Assembly (NCBI GenBank): GCA_002197545.1
Contig: NFUO01000262.1
Span: forward strand, 1 to 64,000
DNA: 64,000 bases
From: Acidobacteria subdivision 2 bacterium RH1 MAG20
GTDB taxonomy: Bacteria; Acidobacteriota; Terriglobia; Terriglobales; Acidobacteriaceae
Direction: 5' to 3'
Position numbers and translations under genes: made by a program. The notes beneath the pieces are model-generated. The model saw only the letters and a program-made list of their open reading frames with translations, was not told the origin of the DNA and did no database searches. Below, in pieces: positions 27,001-34,818 of the stretch; the first letter of the stretch is position 1; every line of letters starts with the position of its first letter.

Positions 27001-27271
27001 AATCGCCGAACATGGTCTGCGCCCGCACGGCTTTAACATGGGGGGCAGCGAGCATACTTGTAACGATGGGGTAGGTGACCTGGTCTTCAATTACATTCGG
27101 AGGTTCTCCGCTCCAGCTTGTATGAATAATCACCTGCACGTCGGAGATATCCGGCAACGCATCGACAGGAATATGTTTAAGCGACCAGATTCCAGCGATC
27201 GTCAGGAACAGCACCGCAGTGAAAACAAGAAAGCGGTTACGGGCGCAACTTTCGATAATGCGAGAGAGCAT
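24089..27271 (-). CDS. cusA: CusA/CzcA-family heavy-metal RND efflux pump
   Basis: The inner-membrane proton antiporter of a tripartite metal efflux system, 1060 residues. RND layout: helix 1 at residues 13-30, a large periplasmic domain, helices 2-6 from about 335, a second periplasmic domain and helices 8-12. The proton-relay Asp is in GVVVDASIVMVENGYRHL near residue 405. The periplasmic segment with PLDMYDTT and LDMELTGIKTPVG keeps the Met positions of Cu(I)/Ag(I) exporters of the CusA type, favouring copper over zinc/cobalt. It directly abuts the adaptor gene. Confidence 0.93.
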   Translation of the reverse strand: MLSRIIESCARNRFLVFTAVLFLTIAGIWSLKHIPVDALPDISDVQVIIHTSWSGEPPNVIEDQVTYPIVTSMLAAPHVKAVRAQTMFGDSYVYVVFQDGTDLYWARSRVVEYLQEISGRLPTDVHPVIGPDATGAGWIYEYAIVDKSHRHSLADLRSLQDWHLRYDLETVPGVAEVASIGGYVKQYQVQLDPNKLLAYGIPLSTVIDRVKASTNEVGGRLLDLNGAQYMIRGLGYLHSLNDLADVAVGSKNGTPVLLRDLGTVSFGPDIREGVGEWNGEGETVGGIVVMRQGENALNVINGVKQKLREIAPTLPTGVEIMPGYDRSGLIDASIHTLKRDLLEEVVIVSLVIIIFLFHFRSALIAIIALPIAVLVSSIPIYFLGVTSNIMSLGGLALAIGVVVDASIVMVENGYRHLSERQQDDSKPVSEPERQRILIGAAKQVGPALFFSLLIIVVSFLPVFLLEAQSGRMFRPLAWTKTLAVGSSSILAITLVPVLMVMLIRGRLRPESANPVSRVTQAIYLPILRFCLHHRWLTIILNLIFLAVTIPLAFHLGSQFMPPLFEGSALYMPTALPGISIGQAKVLLQKQDQILRSFPETMSVFGTVGRSDSATDNAPLDMYDTTIMLKPRSEWPAGITYDSLIQDMDAKLQFPGLSNTWTMPVENRLDMELTGIKTPVGLKVQGASVDGIQKLAAQIQSILSTMPEVRSIFAEKVAQGFYVNVEPNRQQAARYGLTIADIQAAVASGIGGQNVAENIEGRERYPISVRYQRAFRDNVDQMEGVLIGTPSGAQIPLSQVAKISFSHGPAMIRDEDGALTGYVYIDLKNTNYGGFVDQANKLLGNKLKSPPNYTYRWSGEYEFELRAKQRLKLILPVVFFLIFVLLYMVFHSVAEALVLIFPTIYAMTGGLLLQWLLHYNFSVAVAVGYIALFGIAVETGVVMVVYLHEALKKRIESPHELTNADIETAVIEGAVQRLRPKLMTVCAVLASLAPILWESGIGSDVMKPIAAPIVGGMITSTIHVLILVPVFFVMMKERELRRGTLLHREDNQTTPHQDPIA

Positions 27272-28864
27272 TTACATACCTCCCATCGCGTTTACGCGCA
27301 ATTGCTTTGTTGCAATAGTTTGGCCGTTCTTTTCAGCCGATACAGTCACCTGCCAGGTGCCTCCCGAACCTAGTGAATCCGTGCCTTCATACGAGCCATT
27401 ACCCTTCTCGCTTAATTTGATGGTTGTGTTCATGGCACCCATCCCCATTGCCGGCATTGCGGGCATATAGAACGTTACCGTTACATTCGCTCCCGTCACG
27501 GGAGCGCTGCTTGGTGCGATCAATGTGACGCGGAAGGTATTAGTTCCTTTTCGGGGTGGATTAGGGTTAGTGGAAAAATCGAGATTGACCTGAGGAGTCG
27601 AGGCCGCGCTTCCTGGTGCCGGCGTGCCGCCCGCTCCCGGCGGCGAAGGCGTGAACAAACCCGCCGCAGCCTGCAACTGGCTCTCTGAATCGATCAGGAA
27701 ATTCGCCGATGTGACGATCTGCTGGTGTTCCATTAGCCCGCTGAGGACTACGAAGCTATCGCCCGTCCGTGAGCCAAGGACGATCTCCTTAGGCACCAGA
27801 TTGCCGTCTCCCTGATAGAGGAAAGCAAGGGTTCGTGTGCCCGATTGCAGAACTGCCGAAGCCGGCACAACCAATGCCCGTCCCAATGGGGCTTTCATGT
27901 CCACATTCACGAACATGCCAGGCTTGAGTTTGAGGCCGGGATTTGCAATGGCCAGCCGCGCACGCACCGTGCGCGTCGTCATATCCACCTGTGGAAGAAT
28001 TTGATCGATGCGGCCGGAAAAAACACGGCCCGGATATGCATCCACGCTAATCTGCGCTCGATCGCCGGGCTTCAACCGGCCAACATCATCCTGAAACACT
28101 TGGGCATAAACCCATACGCGGGAGAGGTCTGCAATGGTGTAGAGCCGCGTGGATGGTTCGATATACATATTCGGCAAAGCATTGCGTTCCGTGATGTATC
28201 CCGAGACCGGCGAGTTGATCGTAAGATCGGCAATTGCTTTGCCGCTGGCTTTGAGTTTGTTCAGTTCGCTCTGCGGCACTTCCCACTGCTGCAGCCGCTG
28301 TTCGGCGGCGGCGGACAGCAAGGCAGCGCCGGAAGCGACTCCATCTACCGTGCTCGCGCTTAACGATCTTTGATTTTGCCGTGCCAACAGGTACTCCTGC
28401 TGCGTGGCCACAAGGTCGGGGCTATAGACCGTGAAGAGCGGCTCGCCCTTGCGTATATACTGATAGGTCGCGTTAGCGAAGACCTGACGGATGTATCCCG
28501 GAAAGCGGACCTGTACATATGAGACTAGGCGCTCGTCGATATCGACGCTGCCAGTGGCGCGGATATCGCTGCTGATCTGTTTGAACTCCACCGTACCGGT
28601 CTTTACCCCAATGCTCTGCATCCGCTGTGGGGACAATTGAACGGGTGCAAGAGGAGCTTGCGCTTCCGACGGTGGTGCGGCTAGTGTATCTTCCTGGCTT
28701 GTCGGGCCGACGGCCACGGGCGCTACATTTCCGGGCGCTTGAGCAGTTGCGGCGGAGTTCATCGTGCGCTGCCTGAGGATGCGCGAATGATAAAAAACGG
28801 CTGTGCTTGCGATTGCCATAATAGCGATCCAAACGAGAGAAGTCCTGAGGACGTATTTGTTCAT
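27272..28864 (-). CDS. cusB: CusB-type efflux adaptor with C-terminal FixH/YtkA-like domain
   Basis: A periplasmic adaptor of 530 residues. A membrane anchor (residues 8-25) is followed by the adaptor core: QSIGVKTGTVEFKQISSDI, barrel-sandwich halves around GYIRQVFANATYQYIRKG and INSPVSGYITERNAL, helical hairpin between them, then beta-barrel PGDRAQISVDAYPGRVF and VVPASAVLQSGTRTLAF. From about residue 425 a separate Ig-like domain begins (NLDFSTNPNPPRKGTNTF) and continues through VTFYMPAMPAMGMGAMN to the end. This Met-rich FixH/YtkA-like domain could bind Cu(I), in the place where other CusB proteins have a CusF-like domain. The start overlaps the cusC stop. Confidence 0.92.
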   Translation of the reverse strand: MNKYVLRTSLVWIAIMAIASTAVFYHSRILRQRTMNSAATAQAPGNVAPVAVGPTSQEDTLAAPPSEAQAPLAPVQLSPQRMQSIGVKTGTVEFKQISSDIRATGSVDIDERLVSYVQVRFPGYIRQVFANATYQYIRKGEPLFTVYSPDLVATQQEYLLARQNQRSLSASTVDGVASGAALLSAAAEQRLQQWEVPQSELNKLKASGKAIADLTINSPVSGYITERNALPNMYIEPSTRLYTIADLSRVWVYAQVFQDDVGRLKPGDRAQISVDAYPGRVFSGRIDQILPQVDMTTRTVRARLAIANPGLKLKPGMFVNVDMKAPLGRALVVPASAVLQSGTRTLAFLYQGDGNLVPKEIVLGSRTGDSFVVLSGLMEHQQIVTSANFLIDSESQLQAAAGLFTPSPPGAGGTPAPGSAASTPQVNLDFSTNPNPPRKGTNTFRVTLIAPSSAPVTGANVTVTFYMPAMPAMGMGAMNTTIKLSEKGNGSYEGTDSLGSGGTWQVTVSAEKNGQTIATKQLRVNAMGGM

Positions 28865-30123
28865 CGCAGTGTCGCTCCTGTCAGAGTTTCCAGATGGGCC
28901 AACATGGTCTCGTGCTCCGCCAGCACTTGCGCTTCATCGAGCTTAAGGTTCAGGACATTCACGAAGTAGAGAAGCACATGCGTGAACTGGTCTCGGTTGG
29001 CTGCATAAGCGTTGAGAGTTGCACGGTAAGCCGCGTCCGACTGCGGAACTAGCCCTTCGCGATATTCCTTCAAAAGCTCCTCGTCGCTCGTGGCGGTCAC
29101 ATAGCCTTGTTTGACTTGAGCGAGTTGCTGTTGCAGGTGCGCATCGAGAGTTTCCTTCGATTGTGTGAGCATCTCCGCAGCCTCGGAGACCTCTGCGTTT
29201 ACGCGGGTTCTCCGCGGCAAGCGGAGGTTGAAGGTCAGCATGTAGTAGTCGCGGTATTTTCGGTCGGTGTTCTGATACATGTAGCCAAGACTGAAGTCGG
29301 GTTTACCTTCGCGTTTGGCAGACGCAAGCGCTGTATCCTGCTTGCTGATTGCGCTGGAATCAACCTGAACTTGAGGATTATGTTCTCGCACCATCTGGAG
29401 CAATTCGGCGGATGCGTAGCGTAACGAACTTTCACTCAACCCCTCCGTCACAATGTCCGGCGAGTCTTGATCTCGATGCAGCAACCCCTTGAGATTGGCT
29501 TCGATCTGTCCCATCTGCTCGTGGTGCATGGTGATCTCACGGACAATCTTTGTGCGTTCTACCTGAGCTTGCAATACATCTGCCTGCAAACCTTGTCCAA
29601 CCTCATAATGTGCCGTCGCATCCTGGATGAGCTGGTCCAGCACGTACCGGTTTTCCGTCAGAAGGCCCAATGTCATTTGCAGGTACGCCAGTTGGAGATA
29701 ATTGGCCTTCACCGCATCAGCAACACTGGCCGAAGTAGCATCCCGCTCCCTTTCCTTGATATCTGCATCCCTTTGTGCCATTTCGCCCCGTAGACGCAAC
29801 TTACCCGGATAAGGCAGCTCCTGCGAAGCTCCGATGCCCACGTAGGAAAAGTCGCTGTTCGTATAGCCCGCAAATGGCCTTGGGCTGCCCACGCTGAGCT
29901 GCTGGTAGGTGAAGGTTGGGTCGGGTAACGTGCTTACCTGACGGGGAACTTCCTTTGCCGCCTGCCAGCCATAATCGGCAGCCGCAATTTGGGAGTTGTT
30001 ATGGCTGGCCTCCGTCAAAAGCTCAGCCAACGGCGTAGGAATATTCGGCAAACTCTCTTGCCCGGATGCGGTAATCGCAGCCGTAAGCACAAGCATGGCG
30101 ATCAGGAAACGAGCCATATGCAT
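28861..30123 (-). CDS. cusC: Outer-membrane efflux channel, TolC/CusC family
   Basis: A 420-residue exported channel protein with a short signal (MARFLIAMLVLTAAITASGQ) and two repeats of the outer-membrane efflux domain. The first is recognisable by ELLTEASHNNSQIAAADYGW and a long helix around DADIKERERDATSASVADAVK, the second by MVREHNPQVQVDSSAISKQ. The signal lacks a lipobox Cys. It is the first structural gene of the CBA efflux operon, overlapping cusB by four bases. I chose ATG 30123, seven bases after GGAG; ATG 30117 is possible. Confidence 0.9.
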   Translation of the reverse strand: MHMARFLIAMLVLTAAITASGQESLPNIPTPLAELLTEASHNNSQIAAADYGWQAAKEVPRQVSTLPDPTFTYQQLSVGSPRPFAGYTNSDFSYVGIGASQELPYPGKLRLRGEMAQRDADIKERERDATSASVADAVKANYLQLAYLQMTLGLLTENRYVLDQLIQDATAHYEVGQGLQADVLQAQVERTKIVREITMHHEQMGQIEANLKGLLHRDQDSPDIVTEGLSESSLRYASAELLQMVREHNPQVQVDSSAISKQDTALASAKREGKPDFSLGYMYQNTDRKYRDYYMLTFNLRLPRRTRVNAEVSEAAEMLTQSKETLDAHLQQQLAQVKQGYVTATSDEELLKEYREGLVPQSDAAYRATLNAYAANRDQFTHVLLYFVNVLNLKLDEAQVLAEHETMLAHLETLTGATLR

Positions 30124-30217
30124 ACAGGATCTCCAATCTCGAAACGGTTCGCAGTATCAGCATGAACAGACGCGCAATGATGCGCCGTTCGGCGAAACGA
30201 AGCAGGAAGGGAGATTG

Positions 30218-30592
30218 CTAGATTCGGAGAATAGAGATTGCGGAAGGTGGAGACTGAGGCAGCGTGCTCTCCGGACGCTGGGCGCTGAATATGGCCACAG
30301 GAACCGGCAGGAGACCGGCAGTACGCAATTCAGCAACTGCGGCAAGATCGATCTGAACGGTTGCCGGATTCACCTGAACCGTTGCGCCCCATTGGCTTGC
30401 GGAGGAGACTTCTTTGTGGCAGCACCCATGCGAAGCCGGCATAGCCATGCTTCCGCACTGATCTTTCATCTGCTTGCAACAGGCGCGTTCAGCAGGACTC
30501 AGATGCGCACTGGGAAGGGCACAGGCCATGGCCGGAGCCAGCATCGGCCATAATACCGCCAGCATCAATGCGAATTGGCGCACAGCCTTCAT
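30218..30592 (-). CDS. Small exported Cys-rich protein, unknown
   Basis: A 124-residue protein with a Sec signal (KAVRQFALMLAVLWPMLAPAMA). The mature part starts with a dense metal-ligand segment: AERACCKQMKDQCGSMAMP followed by SHGCCHKE, that is five Cys, several Met and two His within about 30 residues. The second half is plain. I do not recognise a named family. ATG 30592 is preceded by GAAGGTG; the frame from 30631 would run into the divergent promoter. It is the first gene of the cusCBA operon (94 bases before cusC), so a periplasmic copper-binding role is likely but inferred. Confidence 0.72.
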   Translation of the reverse strand: MKAVRQFALMLAVLWPMLAPAMACALPSAHLSPAERACCKQMKDQCGSMAMPASHGCCHKEVSSASQWGATVQVNPATVQIDLAAVAELRTAGLLPVPVAIFSAQRPESTLPQSPPSAISILRI

Positions 30593-30679
30593 GACACCTT
30601 CAACTTTACATCCACACCCGGGATTATACAAAGAGTTAAACCTTGGACAGTTCTGCTGCGATAATTTGCACGTCTAATT
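30593..30679. promoter_or_regulatory. Divergent promoter region of two Cys-rich protein genes
   Basis: The 87 bases between the divergent starts must drive both the efflux operon (minus) and the Cys-rich gene or copAB operon (plus). No palindrome like the CsoR operator at 12055 is present, so regulation is more likely by another factor, for example the response regulator of the two-component pair. No precise -10/-35 can be named. Confidence 0.45.
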
Positions 30680-31111
30680 ATGGAAGGTGTAGATTCGCCT
30701 AAGATGAGGCTCAAAGCTACATGGTCGCTGCTTTTGCTTGTGCTGGTGAGCGTTCAGGCGTTTGCTGCGACTTGTGACGTGCGCTGCGGAAAAATGGCAA
30801 TAATGGATTCAGCCAGCCATATGTCTGGCATGGCCGATTGTCATGGCATGTCGTCCAAGTCTTTGCCTGATCGACCAGCAGTGGCCGCTTTAACGTCATC
30901 CCAATCTTGTGTCGGCCACATCTGCAAAGACGATTGGACATTTCTTCAGAATCCAGTTGTGTATGAATTGGGTATTTCGTCGCTGCTCCTGACTCTACCG
31001 GCAGACGCGACAGCATCTCTTGAAATAGCTCATTCATTGCAATTCAAGATAGATCGAAGTCCTCATCCTATCCGGGAGTTTGATCCCGTCATCTCCAGTC
31101 TCCGCGTCTAG
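30680..31111 (+). CDS. Small exported Cys/Met/His-rich protein, unknown
   Basis: A 143-residue protein with a signal segment (RLKATWSLLLLVLVSVQAFA) and a mature N-terminus rich in possible copper ligands: TCDVRCGKMAIMDSASHMSGM, ADCHGM and CVGHICKDDW. The C-terminal half has a weakly hydrophobic stretch. It is not a family I recognise, though the layout resembles its divergent neighbour. The ATG at 30680 has no clear ribosome binding site; an ATG at 30704 is equally plausible and gives a cleaner signal peptide. Its position between the efflux operon and copAB suggests copper binding (inferred). Confidence 0.68.
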   Translation: MEGVDSPKMRLKATWSLLLLVLVSVQAFAATCDVRCGKMAIMDSASHMSGMADCHGMSSKSLPDRPAVAALTSSQSCVGHICKDDWTFLQNPVVYELGISSLLLTLPADATASLEIAHSLQFKIDRSPHPIREFDPVISSLRV

Positions 31112-31304
31112 TTCCGACCACCTGCTGCCTCTTTCGGCACGGAGTGGTGTGAATTGCCACTGACTGGCGATATCTCCCGGCTGCGCCTCCCATAGCAACT
31201 CTTACACTGTTCGAATTCCAAGCCTGCATCTCTGACTCAATCAAGGTTGGTCAATGCCGACATAGGCTCTGCTCATTTTGAGCAAGAAATAATCAGGAGA
31301 TGTC

Positions 31305-33290
31305 ATGTACAACGACAACAAAGCGGAAGGCCGTTGCATTTACCCTCTCAGCCGCCGCCATTTCGTTCAGGGGTTGGCCGCTGGCGGAGCGATTGCAGCT
31401 CTCGATTGGGGTGGGTATGCCTTCGGCGAGGCGTCGCCGCCGCATACACTACCGACACTTACGGGAAAACACTTCGATCTGACCATCGACTCTTTACCCG
31501 TGAACTTCACAGGACGCCGGTCCGTGGCCACTGCGGTGAACGGCTCCGTACCTGGACCGATCCTGCGATGGAGGGAAGGAGACACGGTTACGCTCGCCGT
31601 GACTAACCGCCTGAAAGTTCCAACCTCGATTCACTGGCACTCGGTCCGGCTTCCATCGGACATGGACGGGGTTCCTGGATTGAGCTTTCCCGGCATTGCT
31701 CCAGGAGAGACCTTCCACTATCGGTTTCCCGTGGTGCAGAGCGGAACCGCCTGGTATCACAGCCATAGCCGCTTTCAGGAGCAGACTGGGCTGATTGGTC
31801 CGCTCATCATCGATCCTCGCGGCAAAGATCCCATTGAATTCGACCGGGAATATGTCGTCTTTCTTTCGGACTGGACCGATGCTAACCCAGAAGCCATCTT
31901 CCGAAACCTGAAGCAGCAGAGCGACTACTACAACTACCACCGGCTGACGTTGCCCAGCTTCATCGCTGAAGCGAAAAAGAAGGGTCTCGGCCCGGCGGCT
32001 TCCGATCGCCTCGCCTGGGCACGGATGAACATGAGCCCCACCGACCTCTCCGATGTCTCCGGCGCAACCTATACCTACCTGCTCAACGGGAATGCACCGA
32101 ATGCGAACTGGACCGGCTTGTTTCAACCCGGAGAGCGGGTGCGCCTCCGTTTCATCAACGGCTCCTCAATGACTTTTTTCGATGTACGCATACCCAACCT
32201 GCAAATGACAGTGGTGCAGGCCGACGGCAATGACGTTGAGCCGGTCACGGTGGATGAATTTCGGATCGGCGTTGCCGAGACCTACGACGTGATCGTGCAG
32301 CCGAAAGACAACGCTGCTTACAGCATCTTTGCGCAGTCGGAAGATCGCAGCGGTTATGCTCGTGGCACACTTGCTCCCAAAATAGGCATGACAGCGGCAG
32401 TTCCTTCAATGGACCCGCGTCCGATGCGCACCATGATGGACATGGGAATGGGCAACATGAAGGGCATGAAGATGGGAGACATGGCTGGCATGGATATGTC
32501 GGGAGTAGACGGCATGAAAGAGAAAGACATGCCTGCATCCAGCAAAAAGAACGGAGATAAACAAGGCATGGCCGGCATGAACATGAGCCATATGGACATG
32601 AGTTCCGATGCAGCCAAACCTAAGATGCAAACCGGAGAGCACTACCAGCACACTATGACCGGCATGGAAATGGGCAGCAGCGATGGCACGACACCCTTTC
32701 CTCAACCGGGTCCGAACACCATGCCCATCATGCCGATGTCAACGACAGCGAATGTTGAACCTAACCTGAAGCCATCCAATTCTGTGCCTATGCATGTTGG
32801 GCCGCAAGTAGACAATGTGCCCATGCAGATCACGGAAAGGCTGAACGATCCCGGAATTGGACTGAAGGACAATGGACGCCGCGTATTGACCTATGCCGAT
32901 CTGCGCGCACGCTATCGTGGCGTGGATGGAAGGCCGCCCACCCGCGAGATCGAGCTTCACCTCTCGGGAAACATGGAGCGCTACATCTGGGGATTCAACG
33001 GCCAGAAGTTTTCCAGCGCCGAGCCGATCCAATTGAAACTCGGTGAGCGGGTACGGTTCGTGCTCATCAACGACACCATGATGGAGCATCCCATCCACCT
33101 GCACGGTCTATGGAGCGAATTGGAGAATGGGCACGGAGAGTTCAATCCTTATAAACAGACCGTGATCGTGAAACCCGCTGAGAGGGTGAGCTATCTGGTA
33201 AGCGCGGATACGCCCGGCCATTGGGCCTTTCACTGTCATCTGGTCTATCACATGGAGGCTGGAATGTTCCGAACGGTGGTGGTCTCATGA
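31305..33290 (+). CDS. copA: Multicopper oxidase, copper-resistance CopA/PcoA type
   Basis: A periplasmic Cu(I) oxidase of 661 residues exported by the Tat pathway (SRRHFVQGLAAGG near residue 18). Copper sites are complete: IHWHSV, WYHSHSRFQ, then MEHPIHLHGLW and the final HWAFHCHLVYHMEAGMFR, giving the trinuclear cluster and type 1 centre. Residues from about 365 to 480 form a linker exceptionally rich in Met (MDMGMGNMKGMKMGDMAGM and more) that should bind several Cu(I) ions. CAGGAGATGTC precedes the ATG. Its stop overlaps the copB start. It shares the copA name with the P-type ATPase but is unrelated to it. Confidence 0.95.
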   Translation: MYNDNKAEGRCIYPLSRRHFVQGLAAGGAIAALDWGGYAFGEASPPHTLPTLTGKHFDLTIDSLPVNFTGRRSVATAVNGSVPGPILRWREGDTVTLAVTNRLKVPTSIHWHSVRLPSDMDGVPGLSFPGIAPGETFHYRFPVVQSGTAWYHSHSRFQEQTGLIGPLIIDPRGKDPIEFDREYVVFLSDWTDANPEAIFRNLKQQSDYYNYHRLTLPSFIAEAKKKGLGPAASDRLAWARMNMSPTDLSDVSGATYTYLLNGNAPNANWTGLFQPGERVRLRFINGSSMTFFDVRIPNLQMTVVQADGNDVEPVTVDEFRIGVAETYDVIVQPKDNAAYSIFAQSEDRSGYARGTLAPKIGMTAAVPSMDPRPMRTMMDMGMGNMKGMKMGDMAGMDMSGVDGMKEKDMPASSKKNGDKQGMAGMNMSHMDMSSDAAKPKMQTGEHYQHTMTGMEMGSSDGTTPFPQPGPNTMPIMPMSTTANVEPNLKPSNSVPMHVGPQVDNVPMQITERLNDPGIGLKDNGRRVLTYADLRARYRGVDGRPPTREIELHLSGNMERYIWGFNGQKFSSAEPIQLKLGERVRFVLINDTMMEHPIHLHGLWSELENGHGEFNPYKQTVIVKPAERVSYLVSADTPGHWAFHCHLVYHMEAGMFRTVVVS

Positions 33291-34084
33291 GCACTCAAGC
33301 TAAACATGCGTTGCTTATCTATGGAGCGGCCATCGCAGCCATGCTGTCGTCTTTCTGCGCACAGCCAGCAAGAGCGCAAGCCTCGGCAGCCCAACCAACT
33401 GGCAACGCCGCTGCCACGATGCCGAAGATGGAAGCGCCAATGATGGATAACCAAATCTTCGCGCACGTGCTGTTTAACCAGTTTGAAGGCCGCACGAACG
33501 GCCCAGACAACAAGCTGCGGTGGGATGGGCAAGCCTGGGTTGGCACAGACATGAACCGGCTCTGGCTCAAATCGGAAGGGTTTAGCAACAACAACACCGT
33601 CAGCGATGGCGACCATGAAGCGCTGTATGACCGCCCAATTCCACATATGCGCTATTTCGATGCACAGGTTGGAGTGCGCGCCGATCTGGATTCAGACGCA
33701 AGCCGTACCTGGGCAGCCATAGGCATCGAGGGGCTTGCGCCGTATTACTTCGAATTTGCGCCAACTCTCTATATTAGGGATGGTGGCCATGTGGCAGGCC
33801 GTCTTGCCGGCTCTTACGATCTATTGCTTACGCAGCAGTGGATCGTGCAGCCAGAAGCGGAACTGAACTTCTACAGCAAAGATGATCCTGCACGCCGGAT
33901 CGGATCTGGTTTCTCAGACCTGGATGCCGGGGTGCGTTTGCGCTATGAGGTTAGCCGCAAGTTCGCTCCCTACATAGGTTTTGCCTATAACGGAAAGTAC
34001 GGCGGTACGGCCAGCTATTCGCGTCAGGCAGGAGAGACCACAAGCGACCCTCGTTTCATATTCGGTCTTCGGCTCTGGTACTGA
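33287..34084 (+). CDS. copB: Copper resistance protein B, outer membrane
   Basis: A 265-residue CopB/PcoB protein. After a signal peptide (residues 5-27, ending in ARAQA) and a short linker with MPKMEAPMMDN, the beta-barrel domain starts at FAHVLFNQFEGR and includes WDGQAWVGTDMNRLWLKSEG, RTWAAIGIEGLAPYYFE and VRLRYEVSRKFAPYIGF, all typical of the family. The Met/His-rich N-terminal extension of some CopB proteins is short here. ATG 33287 overlaps the copA stop. It acts with CopA to sequester or export copper at the outer membrane. Confidence 0.94.
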   Translation: MSTQAKHALLIYGAAIAAMLSSFCAQPARAQASAAQPTGNAAATMPKMEAPMMDNQIFAHVLFNQFEGRTNGPDNKLRWDGQAWVGTDMNRLWLKSEGFSNNNTVSDGDHEALYDRPIPHMRYFDAQVGVRADLDSDASRTWAAIGIEGLAPYYFEFAPTLYIRDGGHVAGRLAGSYDLLLTQQWIVQPEAELNFYSKDDPARRIGSGFSDLDAGVRLRYEVSRKFAPYIGFAYNGKYGGTASYSRQAGETTSDPRFIFGLRLWY

Positions 34085-34181
34085 AAATCCGCCTGTGCCA
34101 TTCATCATGATTAGCGCGGCCAGCTTTTAACAAGCTGCAAGGAACGTTTTACCGTTCACAGTTAATCGAAGGAAAACCGTC

Positions 34182-34772
34182 ATGAGTAAGTTTTTTCTGG
34201 GATTTGCGGCAGGCATCGCCGTTCTTTTACTGGCGGCGTTCTGCTATGTGCGCTTTGGGTTCATAGACCCACGTGCGGACAAAGAGGTCAGCTTGCTCGA
34301 AAGCAAGATTGCAATGCCCTCACTCGATGCCGCGGTTGATCGGCGCGTTTCAGAGACGCAAAACCCAGTGAAACCCACGGATTCCAGTCTGATATCCGGG
34401 ATGAATGTCTATCAGGCGAATTGCTCAAGTTGCCATGGCGATATCCATCGTCCACGCGGGATACTTGCCGATTCGCTCTATCCCCGAGCGCCCCAGTTTT
34501 TTGAGGACGTGCCGGACATGCCGGAGAACCAGAATTTTTACATCGTCCAGCACGGCATACGCCTCAGCGGAATGCCCGCGTGGAAGCAGGTCCTCACCGA
34601 TCAGGAGATGTGGCAAGCGGTTACTTTTCTGAGTTACATAGACAAATTGCCGCCACAGGTTTCCGAGGAATGGAAGGCAGTAGCTGGCGAATCTCCGAAT
34701 GCGAACACTTCGCCTGATAGCTCAAAGATGCCAATGCAGTATAAGAAAGGCATGAAAATGCCCATGCAATGA
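34182..34772 (+). CDS. Membrane-anchored c-type cytochrome
   Basis: A 196-residue protein with one N-terminal membrane helix (residues 5-26) and a single class I cytochrome c domain: haem motif CSSCH near residues 81-85 and the likely axial Met in SGMPAWKQVL near 130. The C-terminal tail MPMQYKKGMKMPMQ is Met-rich, suggesting copper contact. GAAGGAAAA precedes the ATG. It follows copB by 97 bases and may accept electrons from Cu(I) oxidation by the multicopper oxidase or deliver them to a terminal oxidase; this is inference. Confidence 0.88.
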   Translation: MSKFFLGFAAGIAVLLLAAFCYVRFGFIDPRADKEVSLLESKIAMPSLDAAVDRRVSETQNPVKPTDSSLISGMNVYQANCSSCHGDIHRPRGILADSLYPRAPQFFEDVPDMPENQNFYIVQHGIRLSGMPAWKQVLTDQEMWQAVTFLSYIDKLPPQVSEEWKAVAGESPNANTSPDSSKMPMQYKKGMKMPMQ

Positions 34773-34818
34773 TCGACCAGCAATGGCCATTCAACTCACT
34801 TGGCCAGATGGAGGACGT

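Noticed and set aside
31271..31283. Short inverted repeat GCTCA/TGAGC upstream of the multicopper oxidase gene
   Set aside because: Five-base arms are expected by chance and it does not resemble the CsoR operator.
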